Shown here: positions 16,193-24,460 of the stretch, one piece after another
Layout: every line of letters starts with the position of its first letter
Numbering within the stretch: the stretch's first letter is position 1
Assembly: GCF_008107625.1 (NCBI RefSeq)
Contig: NZ_SDKK01000011.1
Span: 62,001 to 126,000 of the forward strand
DNA from: Zoogloea oleivorans
GTDB taxonomy: Bacteria; Pseudomonadota; Gammaproteobacteria; Burkholderiales; Rhodocyclaceae
Direction of reading: 5' to 3'
DNA length: 64,000 nucleotides
Translations under genes and position numbers: made by a program
Notes under the pieces: generated by a model
The model's database searches: none
The model's input: only the letters and a program-made list of their open reading frames with translations
What the model was told of the DNA's origin: nothing

Positions 16193-17497
16193 ATGACAGC
16201 CAAGCCCCACCCCTTGCCCGAACTGGTCTCGTTCCTCGAGTCCCTGCCCGAACCGCACATCCTGTGCGACCGCAGCTACCGGATACTGGCCGCCAACGCG
16301 GCCTACCGCGCCAACTGTAGTCGCCCCGACGATCTCATCGGCCGCAAGTGTTTCGAGGTGTCCCACCACTATCCCGTCCCATGTGACCAGGCCGGCGAAT
16401 CCTGCCCGCTCGCCCGCAGTCTCAAATCCGGCCAGCGGGAGCGTGTTGTGCATTTGCACCACACCTCGACGGGAGAAAGTTACGAAAACATCGAGCTGTC
16501 GCCGATCAGGGACAGCACCGGCGAGATTGCCTACTTCATCGAAAAGCTGGAGCCGCTGCCGGTAGCCCGCGGCCTCGCCAGCGCCCAAGGTCTGATCGGG
16601 CGATCGCCGACGTTCCGGGCCATGCTGGAACTGCTGGCCCGGGTCGCGCCATCGGATGCCACTGTCCTGCTGCAGGGCGAATCAGGAACGGGCAAAGAAC
16701 TGGTGGCCCAGGCCATCCACGAAGGCAGCCGGCGCGCAGGGCGCCCCTTTATTGGCGTCGATTGCTCCGGCCTCACCGAAACTCTGTTCGAGAGCGAGCT
16801 TTTTGGTCATGAACGTGGCGCCTTTACTGGCGCGACCGCACGCAAGGTCGGTCTCGTCGAGGCCGCCAGCGGTGGCACCCTGTTCCTCGATGAACTGGGC
16901 GACATTCCGCTGACCATGCAGGTCAAGCTTCTCCGCCTGCTCGAAACCGGCACCTATCGCCGGGTAGGCAGTACCGAACTGGTTCGCTCCGACATCCGCC
17001 TGATTTCCGCAACCCATCAGCCACTCAAAACCCTCGTGGCAAAGGGAAAATTCCGCCAGGATCTTTTCTACCGGGTCAATGCCTTTCCGATCAGCCTGCC
17101 GCCTTTAAGTGCTCGCCGGGAAGACATCCCGCTTCTGGCCGAGGCGCTGCTCGCACGCGTTGCCCCCGAGCGCGCACTGAAGATTGCCCCTGATGCACTC
17201 GCCTGCCTGCTGGCGTACGACTATCCCGGCAATGTGCGGGAGCTGCGCAACATCCTGGAGCGTGCAAGCCTGCTCTGCGATGGCGACACGCTGCAATTTC
17301 ACCATCTCCCCGAAGAACTGCAGTCGCCTGAAGGAGACGGGCCCATCGAAGCCCCCCTGACGCAAACCACGGACACAAGGACTGACGCAGATCTGGCCGT
17401 GGCGCTGCAAGCTCACAAGGGCTCCCGCAAGGCGCTGGCGATCAAACTCGGGATGAGCGAACGAACGCTTTATCGGCGGCTCAAGAGCATCCCGTAA
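16193..17497 (+). CDS. fisR: FisR-type sigma-54-dependent activator, sulfane-sulfur sensor
   Basis: The 434-residue enhancer-binding protein has an N-terminal PAS-like sensor (1-125), the sigma-54 AAA+ domain (about 135-365: Walker [15 protein letters not shown] loop, Walker [12 protein letters not shown]) and a C-terminal Fis-type helix-turn-helix ([16 protein letters not shown]). The sensor has Cys53, Cys64 and Cys71 in [20 protein letters not shown]. These are exactly the three positions I recall for FisR of Cupriavidus pinatubonensis, which senses sulfane sulfur and activates pdo and sqr. The adjacent PDO-like gene and sigma-54-like promoter fit that role. No sqr is in the window. Its 3' end overlaps the convergent hydrolase gene by 17 bp. 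Confidence 0.85.
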   Translation: MTAKPHPLPELVSFLESLPEPHILCDRSYRILAANAAYRANCSRPDDLIGRKCFEVSHHYPVPCDQAGESCPLARSLKSGQRERVVHLHHTSTGESYENIELSPIRDSTGEIAYFIEKLEPLPVARGLASAQGLIGRSPTFRAMLELLARVAPSDATVLLQGESGTGKELVAQAIHEGSRRAGRPFIGVDCSGLTETLFESELFGHERGAFTGATARKVGLVEAASGGTLFLDELGDIPLTMQVKLLRLLETGTYRRVGSTELVRSDIRLISATHQPLKTLVAKGKFRQDLFYRVNAFPISLPPLSARREDIPLLAEALLARVAPERALKIAPDALACLLAYDYPGNVRELRNILERASLLCDGDTLQFHHLPEELQSPEGDGPIEAPLTQTTDTRTDADLAVALQAHKGSRKALAIKLGMSERTLYRRLKSIP

Positions 17498-18401
17498 GAC
17501 ACGACGGCACCGGTGGGGCAACCGAGTGATCAGGCACGACCTGCATCGCGCCGTTCAAAAACGCGATCATTGCCTCCATCGCCTTTGCCAGTTCGACGTA
17601 CTCGTCGTGACTGCCCGGCACCAGCAGTAAACGCACCCGCCCGTCCTCCCGATTGGCGTAGATAAGTTCGGCGTCGCTCACCGGCACGGTGTCATCCTCG
17701 GTACCGTGTGCCAGCAGCACCGGGCAACTCGCCCGGCGAATGGTGTTGCAGGGGGCAATGGCGTCGAAGCGGTGGCCGATAACCCGTTGCACATAAAACA
17801 GGATGTAGGCGCCCAGCGGCCGGTAGGGAATGCCTTTCCACGCCAGCCAGCGGCGCATCATCGTAGCCGGATGGGCGAAGGCTGCGAGGCTGACCACAGC
17901 GGCCAGATCGCGGCGGCGGGAAGCTGCCAGCAATGCCGCACCGGCACCAACCGAATGCCCGATCACGCCAACCCGGCTGGCGTCCACTCCGGGCTGCCGC
18001 TTCAGCCAGCACACGGCTTGTTCCAGATCCTCGGCAAAGCGCGGGAGCGACGCAAAAGTGTCACCGTCGCTGCGACCATGGCTGCGCGCGTCAAAGAACA
18101 GCAGCGCATAGCCGGCCGCGTGCAGCGGCCCGGCAAGGGGCAGCATCACCTCCGCGTTGCCACCCCATCCGTGCAAAATCGCCAGCGCCGGGGTGGTGTC
18201 ACCCTCATCTCTGCCAGCCGGAATGAACCAGCCGAACAGGGTCTTGCCACGCATCGCCGGAATCCATACTTCGCGCCAGGGCAAACCGTCCGGCACCCCG
18301 CGTTCCGGCACCCGCGGCGCGGCCAGGCCAGTGCGGATCAGGCGATTGAGGCCCAGCACAGCAATGGCCACGAGCACCACGAACAGGGTCACCAGGCTCA
18401 C
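17481..18401 (-). CDS. Membrane-anchored alpha/beta hydrolase
   Basis: The 306-residue protein starts with one hydrophobic segment ([16 protein letters not shown], residues 3-18), probably a membrane anchor, followed by an alpha/beta hydrolase fold. Seen: oxyanion region [10 protein letters not shown], nucleophile elbow GHSVGAG (Ser), acid in GTEDDTVP and His in GSHDEYVEL near the C-terminus, so the triad looks complete. Substrate is unknown; a lipid or ester is likely given the export operon. The GTG start at 18401 overlaps the ABC ATPase stop (GTGA), giving translational coupling. It is the last gene of the tetR-led operon and overlaps fisR at the 3' ends. Confidence 0.82.
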   Translation of the reverse strand: MSLVTLFVVLVAIAVLGLNRLIRTGLAAPRVPERGVPDGLPWREVWIPAMRGKTLFGWFIPAGRDEGDTTPALAILHGWGGNAEVMLPLAGPLHAAGYALLFFDARSHGRSDGDTFASLPRFAEDLEQAVCWLKRQPGVDASRVGVIGHSVGAGAALLAASRRRDLAAVVSLAAFAHPATMMRRWLAWKGIPYRPLGAYILFYVQRVIGHRFDAIAPCNTIRRASCPVLLAHGTEDDTVPVSDAELIYANREDGRVRLLLVPGSHDEYVELAKAMEAMIAFLNGAMQVVPDHSVAPPVPSCLTGCS

Positions 18402-19105
18402 AGCGCCCGCCCTTCCCCGGCCTCCTCGACGGTTCGTCCGTCGCGGATGTGGTAGATACGCTTGAAGGTCGGGATGATCTTCTCGTCGTGGGTGACGACG
18501 ATGATCGCCGTGCGGTACTGGCGTGCCATGTCTTCGAGGATGCGCATGACCCCGAGCGCCCTTTCGCTGTCGAGGGGCGCCGTCGGCTCATCGGCGAGAA
18601 TCACCGGCGGCCGGTTGGCCAGCGCACGGGCGATCGCCACCCGCTGCTGTTCGCCCCCGGACAGCAACGACGGCCGGGCCGCCGCCCGATGCGCCACACC
18701 CAGCGCCGCCAGCAGCTCGGCGGCGCGCTGGCGGGCCACGGCGTTCGGCTGCCCCGCCAGCATCGGCAGCAAGGCCACGTTGTCGGTCACGTCGAGAAAG
18801 GGGATCAGGTAAGGCGCCTGGAACACGAAACCGATACGGTCGCGGCGCAGGGCGCGCAGGTCCGAAGTTTTCCACGCGCCGTCGTAGATCAGCTCATCGC
18901 CCAGCCACATGCGCCCGGCGGTCGGCTCGATGACGGCACCAAGACATTTGAGCAGCGTGCTCTTGCCTGAACCCGACGGGCCGACCAACCCGACCACCTC
19001 GCCGGGCGCCACCGTCAGATTCACATCCTTGAGCGCATCGACAGCGGCCTCGCCTTCGCCGTAGCGCTTTTGCAGACCTTCGATGCGGATGCCGGATTCG
19101 CTCAT
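18398..19105 (-). CDS. ABC transporter ATP-binding protein (MacB/LolD/DevA type)
   Basis: The 235-residue ATPase has Walker A GPSGSGKST, Q-loop FVFQAPYLIP, signature LLSGGEQQRVAIARAL and Walker B VILADEPTAPLD, typical of the MacB/LolD/DevA class that works with FtsX-type permeases. I chose ATG 19105 (MSESGIRIEGLQKRYGEG); the longer in-frame start at 19177 adds an Arg-rich stretch that overlaps the permease gene. It starts 1 nt after the permease stop. With the permease and adaptor it should form a tripartite exporter powered by ATP. Confidence 0.92.
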   Translation of the reverse strand: MSESGIRIEGLQKRYGEGEAAVDALKDVNLTVAPGEVVGLVGPSGSGKSTLLKCLGAVIEPTAGRMWLGDELIYDGAWKTSDLRALRRDRIGFVFQAPYLIPFLDVTDNVALLPMLAGQPNAVARQRAAELLAALGVAHRAAARPSLLSGGEQQRVAIARALANRPPVILADEPTAPLDSERALGVMRILEDMARQYRTAIIVVTHDEKIIPTFKRIYHIRDGRTVEEAGEGRAL

Positions 19106-19106
19106 C

Positions 19107-20300
19107 TCAACCGCCGATCGCCGTGGCCGGGTCAACCCGCAGCGCCGCACGAATAGCCAGCGTGCTGGCGACGGCACAGATCAGCATCACGATCACGAAA
19201 CCGCGCAGGGCATCGCCGGGTTCGAGCAATACGTATTTCGGGAAGAACGGTGCCCACAACGTCGCCACGGTTTTGCCGACCACAAAACCGATCAGCCCGA
19301 GGCCGAGGGCCTGCTGCAGAATCATCCCGGCGATGGTCCGGTCGCGGGTGCCGATGAGCTTGAGCACAGCGATCTCGCGGATCTTGCCGAGCGTCATGGT
19401 GTAGATGATGAAGGCCACGATGGCTGCACTGACCACAGCCAGAATGACCAGAAACATGGCGATCTGGCGCGCCGAAGTGGCGATCAGCTTGACCACCAGG
19501 ATTTCCTCCATCTGCCCGCGGGTGTAGGCCTGCAGGTGCTTCCAGCGCTGGATACCGGCAGCGGCGACTGCAGGCTCGACGCCCTCCTTCACCTGCACCA
19601 GCACCGCATTGACGTTGTGGCTGCTGGCCTGGGAAGCCTGGATCGCATCGAGCAGACCGGGTACGCCGGGGCGATTGAGCTGCGGGTTGGCCGCGGTGCG
19701 GGCGCGCTCGTTTACGATGGCGTCGTTATCCTTGAGAAACTGGACCTCCTGGGCGTCCTTGAGGGGCACGAAGAGCATCGGGTCGCCGCCGGACGACACC
19801 ATCCGCCGCGTGAGGCCGACCACCGTGTAGTCGTGCCGCCGTATCCGGATGCGCTCTCCGAGGTGAAAACCGGTCTTCACATCGGCCACCGCCTCGTAAT
19901 GGTTGCGGGTGATCTGGCGCCCGGCTACCAGATAGCCCGGTTCGCCGGGCTGCCCGGCTTCAAAGCCGACCAGCATCACCCGCACATCCGCCTCCCCGCG
20001 CTTCACCTGCATGTTCAGATAGACCACGTTGGCAGCACGGGCCACGCCGGACATCCCGAGCAGGCTGCGATAGACGTCGTCGCGAAGGCTGGACGATTCC
20101 GCGTAGGGGCCGAGCGTCTCCTGCTGCACCACCCACAAGTCAGCGCCACTGTTGTGGAGCAGCGCCTTGGCGTCATCGACCATGCCCCGATAGATGCCGG
20201 CCATCGACAGGGTAAGGCCGACCAGCAGGCCCAGACCGATACCGGTGAACACAAAGCGCCCCCACGCATGCCGGATGTCGCGACCGGCAAGGTTGATCAC
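19107..20300 (-). CDS. FtsX-family ABC permease (DevC/MacB-like)
   Basis: The 397-residue inner-membrane protein has an N-terminal transmembrane segment (residues about 15-35), a large periplasmic domain and three C-terminal segments (around 285-310, 330-350 and 365-385), the FtsX/MacB fold. GTG start at 20300 overlaps the stop of the adaptor gene (GTGA). The arrangement adaptor-permease-ATPase resembles devBCA of cyanobacteria and macAB. Substrate is unknown. No outer-membrane TolC gene is adjacent. Confidence 0.88.
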   Translation of the reverse strand: MINLAGRDIRHAWGRFVFTGIGLGLLVGLTLSMAGIYRGMVDDAKALLHNSGADLWVVQQETLGPYAESSSLRDDVYRSLLGMSGVARAANVVYLNMQVKRGEADVRVMLVGFEAGQPGEPGYLVAGRQITRNHYEAVADVKTGFHLGERIRIRRHDYTVVGLTRRMVSSGGDPMLFVPLKDAQEVQFLKDNDAIVNERARTAANPQLNRPGVPGLLDAIQASQASSHNVNAVLVQVKEGVEPAVAAAGIQRWKHLQAYTRGQMEEILVVKLIATSARQIAMFLVILAVVSAAIVAFIIYTMTLGKIREIAVLKLIGTRDRTIAGMILQQALGLGLIGFVVGKTVATLWAPFFPKYVLLEPGDALRGFVIVMLICAVASTLAIRAALRVDPATAIGG

Positions 20301-21487
20301 GATCCCTCCCCAACGAGGCGCTCGACCACCCGGATGCGACTGCTGGCACCGATTTCCTTCTCGCTGTGCACAATGACGCTATCGCCGCGGCGCAGCCCTC
20401 CGCTCACCCGCACCCGACCGTCCAGCCCCGCACTTTCGGGGCGCACCGGCACAAAGCGCAGGCCATCCGCAGCACTCAGCCACACTCCGGTCGTCTCACC
20501 CTGGTGCTTGATGCTCGCGCTGGGCAGCAGCAGACCGGATGGACTGGCCGGCAGGGTCAGCGTGACTTCGGCGAGTTCGCCCACCCCCAGGCCCGCTGGC
20601 ACGGCGTCGAAGGCCACCAGCGCCACACGCTCCTCGGTGACGCTGTCGCTCACCGGCTCGACGCGCACCACCTTGCCCGGCACAGCTTGCGCCGGGTGCG
20701 AGCGCAACACGACCTGCGCCGGCAAACCCACCGTCAGCCCGCCGGAACGCCCCTGGTCAATACGCACGCGCACCCACAGGCTGGCCGGCTCAATCAGCCG
20801 GACAACCGCCTGCCCGGCAATCACCGTGCTGCCTGGCTCGGCGTCCCGCGTGGTAACAACGCCACTCGCCGGCGCCACCAGGCGCAGGGTCTCCTTTTGC
20901 CGCCGCAGCGCGTCCCGCTCGGCGCTGAGGCGCGCGGTATCCTGCCGGGCGCCGGCCAGACTGGCCTCGGCAGCACGCCGACTCGCCTCGGCGGATACCC
21001 GCTCCTGCTGCTTCGCCTCAACGACGCTGGGGCTGACAAAGTTGCTGCCACCCAACTCGACGTAACGCCGGGCGTTGATCATCGCCAGTGCCTCGCGGGC
21101 CCGGGCGTCGCGCAACTGGGCATCGGCACCGGCAACGAGGCTGCCGGCCCGCGCCACAGAAGCGTCCAGCGCGGCGCGCCGTTCGTCCAGATCCACCGGG
21201 TCCATCTCCGCCAGAACCTGACCGACAGCGACCGTGTCGCCCACATCCACCAGCACGCGGCGCACGCGCCCGGCCACTATCGGGCCGATCAGATAGCTGC
21301 GGCGGGCTTCTACCGTGCCGATGCCAAAGAGCGCCGGCGCCAACACGCCCTCCTCCACGGCCACCGTCGTCACGCGAATCGGCGCCAGCGGACCCGTGCG
21401 GGCCACCACCCAGCCGAAGGCCCCGAGCAGACCCAGTAGCAGCACCGAAAGACCGACGCGACGGAAACGACTGGCGGCGAGCTTCAT
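20297..21487 (-). CDS. Periplasmic adaptor (HlyD/MFP family) of the ABC exporter
   Basis: The 396-residue membrane fusion protein has an uncleaved N-terminal anchor (VGLSVLLLGLLGAFGWVV, about 11-28), a barrel-sandwich (lipoyl-like) domain (GRVRRVLVDVGDTVAVGQVL), an Ala/Arg/Glu-rich coiled-coil hairpin (about 105-200) and a C-terminal beta barrel. It should bridge the inner-membrane transporter to an outer-membrane channel. ATG 21487 overlaps the tetR stop (ATGA). Confidence 0.9.
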   Translation of the reverse strand: MKLAASRFRRVGLSVLLLGLLGAFGWVVARTGPLAPIRVTTVAVEEGVLAPALFGIGTVEARRSYLIGPIVAGRVRRVLVDVGDTVAVGQVLAEMDPVDLDERRAALDASVARAGSLVAGADAQLRDARAREALAMINARRYVELGGSNFVSPSVVEAKQQERVSAEASRRAAEASLAGARQDTARLSAERDALRRQKETLRLVAPASGVVTTRDAEPGSTVIAGQAVVRLIEPASLWVRVRIDQGRSGGLTVGLPAQVVLRSHPAQAVPGKVVRVEPVSDSVTEERVALVAFDAVPAGLGVGELAEVTLTLPASPSGLLLPSASIKHQGETTGVWLSAADGLRFVPVRPESAGLDGRVRVSGGLRRGDSVIVHSEKEIGASSRIRVVERLVGEGS

Positions 21488-22092
21488 GATGGTTCCTGGA
21501 TGGCACGCAGATAGAGAACAAGGACACGGCGGGCTTCGTCCTCAACGCCAGAAGGGCTGGCAGCCAGCATGGACTGCATGACCAGCCCCTGGATGGTACC
21601 GATGAAGAGCGTGGCGGCAGCGTGGGTATCGAGTCCGCCACCAACCTGCCCCTGCCGCGCGGCCGCATCGAACAGACGGGCCAGAATCTGCCGGTAACGG
21701 CCCAGCAACTGGCGCACGCGCTGCTTGAGCGGCGTATCGTCGGGACGCTGGAGGTCGTGGAAAAGGATGCGCGGCACGCCTGGCCAAGCCATGACGAAGC
21801 GAATGTGGGCCATGAAAACCCGCTCCAGCCCATCCAGCGGCGTGCGGCCTTCCTGTGCCGCCCGCTCGAGGGCGGCAATAAGTTCAGCGTCGACCCACGC
21901 CAGCACCGCCAGCCAGATCGCGTCCTTGCTCGGAAAGTGTCGGAACACCGCCCCCTGGGTGAAACCCAGCTCCCCGGCGATGTCACCAGTGGTGATGTGG
22001 GCCGGGCTCTGCGTCGCAGCAAGATGCAGCACCGCGGCAACAATTTCAGCCCGACGGGCTTCGGTGGGCAGACGGGACTGGGGCGTATCCAT
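21484..22092 (-). CDS. TetR-family repressor of the export operon
   Basis: The 202-residue regulator has the N-terminal TetR helix-turn-helix (ITTGDIAGELGFTQGAVFRHFPSKD region, residues about 33-57) and an all-helical ligand domain. It is the first gene of the operon tetR-adaptor-permease-ATPase-hydrolase, all linked by overlaps or 1-nt gaps. A near-perfect 28-bp palindrome ends 4 bp upstream of its start codon, so it very likely represses its own operon and is released by an unknown ligand, perhaps the exported compound. Confidence 0.93.
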   Translation of the reverse strand: MDTPQSRLPTEARRAEIVAAVLHLAATQSPAHITTGDIAGELGFTQGAVFRHFPSKDAIWLAVLAWVDAELIAALERAAQEGRTPLDGLERVFMAHIRFVMAWPGVPRILFHDLQRPDDTPLKQRVRQLLGRYRQILARLFDAAARQGQVGGGLDTHAAATLFIGTIQGLVMQSMLAASPSGVEDEARRVLVLYLRAIQEPS

Positions 22093-22096
22093 TTTG

Positions 22097-22124
22097 TGGA
22101 AAGTAATTAATCAATTACTTTCCA
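22097..22124. promoter_or_regulatory. Palindromic TetR operator
   Basis: Arms TGGAAAGTAATT (22097-22108) and AATTACTTTCCA (22113-22124) are perfect inverted repeats around AATC. The site begins 5 bp upstream of the tetR ATG, and a -10-like TACAAT on the minus strand (22129-22124) abuts it. Binding would block transcription of the export operon. Confidence 0.8.
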
Positions 22125-22166
22125 TTGTAGATCAAATATTAGAATTTTTTAATATTCAAACATACC

Positions 22167-23387
22167 CTAAGGTCCGAAGGCTCCCACAAGCGCAGATCGC
22201 GCCGCACCGTCCACCGCTCGCGAACCGGCGCGGTGGGTGTATTCCCGCCCGGGCACCAGCGACACGCCAAAGGCGCTGCCAGGTGCAACCGGCGCCACCG
22301 GCCACTTCGTCCCCGCCACCGGACGAAAATCATTCGCCTCCAGACGCGCCCGCCAGGCAGCATCGCTCACATGCACGTTACCGGCCTCGGCAGGGAAAAG
22401 GGCATCAGTCCATGGCACGCGTCCAGCCTGCGGCCGCTCGGCGCTGCGTTTGATGGCCTCCTCGACACAGGCCCGCCCGACACAGCCTCCCACCAGCAGG
22501 TTGTTATAGGTCGTCACACTGACCTGCGCAGGCGACCATACACGCACGAACTCGCCGCCCGCAGGCAAATCATCCACCAGCGTATTGCTGGCCATGACGA
22601 GCACGTTGTCCGCGCTCTTCAGCCCTTCCGCGCCAAAGGCAATCATCCGGTTGTTCTCGGTACCGACCGACTGACGAATCAGATTGCCGATCAGCAACAC
22701 CACGCCCCCGTCGGGGAAATCCATCTCGTAACTGGCCTGGCCACCCACCTCGTCGGTCAGGCGGTTGTACTCGACAAGGTTGAAGCGAGCCCGGCTTTTC
22801 AGCAGATGCCCGACCTTGCCATGGTGAAAATAGCTTCCACGAACCTCCAGGCGACTGATCTGCCCGGCATACAGCAGATGGCTCACCCGCGGCGTGACGA
22901 GCACCCCGTGGGCAAACTCCGAGTTCTCGACAAACAGGCTCAGCGATTGACGATTCGCCGTCAGAATGCCCATTTCGTTGTCCTCGAACAGGCAGTTGCG
23001 CACGGTCAGACGCCCCTCCTCGTGGCGGATGCCCGACCCATTGAGATTCGGCCCCCTTGCCCCCCTGAACACTATGTTCTCGACCAGGAAATCCTCACCG
23101 CGAATCACCCAGATGCCCTTCTCCTCCGCGATCCGTCCGCCTGCCTCCAGCACTGCACGACCACCAATACCGCGAATCGTCAGGCGCTTCTGGGACCACA
23201 CGGCCACGTCACCCACGTAGGTGCCGGCCACGATTTCCACCGTATCTCCATCCTGGGCGCGGGCAGCCGCCATCGCGATCGTGCGGATGGCCTCCTGCGG
23301 ACCAACGCGCAAAGTCGCCGCCGAAGCGCCCGCCGACATCAGCAGCGCCAGCGCTGCCAACCACCATTTCGCACTCCAATTCATCAT
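22167..23387 (-). CDS. Secreted right-handed beta-helix protein
   Basis: The 406-residue protein has a cleavable signal peptide (WWLAALALLMSAGASA, cleavage after about residue 23) and repeating short strands with Asn/Gly turns (VENIVFRGARG, VRNCLFEDNEMG, VENSEFAHG, VRGSYFHHGK), the pattern of pectate-lyase-like parallel beta-helix proteins. Such folds bind or cleave polysaccharides; no catalytic residues can be assigned. It is likely periplasmic or exported. It reads toward tetR and shares the strand, but the 74-bp gap with the TetR operator separates the units. Confidence 0.75.
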   Translation of the reverse strand: MMNWSAKWWLAALALLMSAGASAATLRVGPQEAIRTIAMAAARAQDGDTVEIVAGTYVGDVAVWSQKRLTIRGIGGRAVLEAGGRIAEEKGIWVIRGEDFLVENIVFRGARGPNLNGSGIRHEEGRLTVRNCLFEDNEMGILTANRQSLSLFVENSEFAHGVLVTPRVSHLLYAGQISRLEVRGSYFHHGKVGHLLKSRARFNLVEYNRLTDEVGGQASYEMDFPDGGVVLLIGNLIRQSVGTENNRMIAFGAEGLKSADNVLVMASNTLVDDLPAGGEFVRVWSPAQVSVTTYNNLLVGGCVGRACVEEAIKRSAERPQAGRVPWTDALFPAEAGNVHVSDAAWRARLEANDFRPVAGTKWPVAPVAPGSAFGVSLVPGREYTHRAGSRAVDGAARSALVGAFGP

Positions 23388-23437
23388 CTTCCACCCGTTT
23401 CAGCCATGAATCGACTCTCGCCGATTAGAATACAGAA

Positions 23438-24418
23438 ATGTCAGCCGTCGATTTCCACCAGATCCTGGGTCTCACCCCCGATGCCAGCGCCGCCGAGATC
23501 AAGCGCGCCTACAAGCGCCTTGCCATGCGCTGGCACCCCGACCGCAATCCGGATCCGCAAGCCCATGTCCAGTTCCGCCTCGTCCGCGAGGCCTTCGAAC
23601 GCCTCAGCCGCGTGCCGGACCAGGCGCCCGAAGCCCCACCCCGGCGGCACACGCCGAAGGGCGCAGACCGCCGCATGGACATCGAGGTGGACTTGCACGA
23701 AGCCGCCCGCGGCGCCACCGTTACCGTCACCATCGAAGGCCGGGAGGCCTGCGACGAATGTGACGGAACCGGCCAGCGCAGCTATGGCCGAACCACCATG
23801 TGCGGCACCTGCTACGGCAGCGGCCGGGTCCGTGACGAGGGCGGTCTCACACCCTGTACGGCCTGCAATGGCAAGGGGTTCACCACCGACAACCACTGCC
23901 CCGCCTGTACCGGCCGGGGCTGGAACCCGGCCGATCGCCAGCTCGCCATCAACATTCCCGCCGCCATGCTGCCCGGTGAAGAGCTGCGCGTCGCCGGCCA
24001 GGGCGGCCCCGCCCCCGAAAACGGCGAACCCGGCGACCTCTATCTGACCCTGCGCGCCAAACCCCACCCGATTTTCCGCCTCAATGGCCACGACCTCCAC
24101 GTGACGGTACCGGTCAGCATCTTCCGTACCCTCGCCGGTGGCCTCATCGAAGTGCCGACCCTCGACGGCATTCGCGAGGTGCTGCTGTCCGAAGCCTCCG
24201 CCGGCACCGAAATCCGGGTCCCCAAAGCCGGCTTCCCCGGCCGCGGCCGACGCCCGGCCGGTGACCTGCAGGTGCACCTCGAAACCCAGTACCCCCAGTT
24301 TCTCAGCAAAGAACAAAAGGCCATGCTCGAAATGGCCGAACAGGTCCTGCTGCACCAGCTCGAAGCCCAGAGTCCGTCCCTGGCGAACTGGAACGCAGCA
24401 CTCGAGGCCTACCGCTGA
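23438..24418 (+). CDS. DnaJ-like co-chaperone with zinc domain but no Gly/Phe linker
   Basis: The 326-residue protein has an N-terminal J-domain (residues 4-60) with the HPD motif (RWHPDRNPD), then all four CxxCxGxG zinc motifs (CDECDGTG, CGTCYGSG, CTACNGKG, CPACTGRG, about 104-165) and the C-terminal substrate-binding domains. A Gly/Phe-rich region is absent; the linker is a short Pro/Ala/Arg stretch (PDQAPEAPPRRHTPKG). It is about 50 residues shorter than housekeeping DnaJ, and no dnaK is adjacent. It should stimulate an Hsp70, perhaps with narrow specificity. It is followed 42 bp later by trhP. Confidence 0.88.
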   Translation: MSAVDFHQILGLTPDASAAEIKRAYKRLAMRWHPDRNPDPQAHVQFRLVREAFERLSRVPDQAPEAPPRRHTPKGADRRMDIEVDLHEAARGATVTVTIEGREACDECDGTGQRSYGRTTMCGTCYGSGRVRDEGGLTPCTACNGKGFTTDNHCPACTGRGWNPADRQLAINIPAAMLPGEELRVAGQGGPAPENGEPGDLYLTLRAKPHPIFRLNGHDLHVTVPVSIFRTLAGGLIEVPTLDGIREVLLSEASAGTEIRVPKAGFPGRGRRPAGDLQVHLETQYPQFLSKEQKAMLEMAEQVLLHQLEAQSPSLANWNAALEAYR

Positions 24419-24460
24419 TCCGCACGCCTAGTGCGTGTTCCCCAACCTTCCGTCGTACCC

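Noticed and set aside
22113-22142. Possible FNR box near TTGATCTACAATGG upstream of tetR
   Set aside because: The second half-site does not match ATCAA; the TetR palindrome explains the region better.
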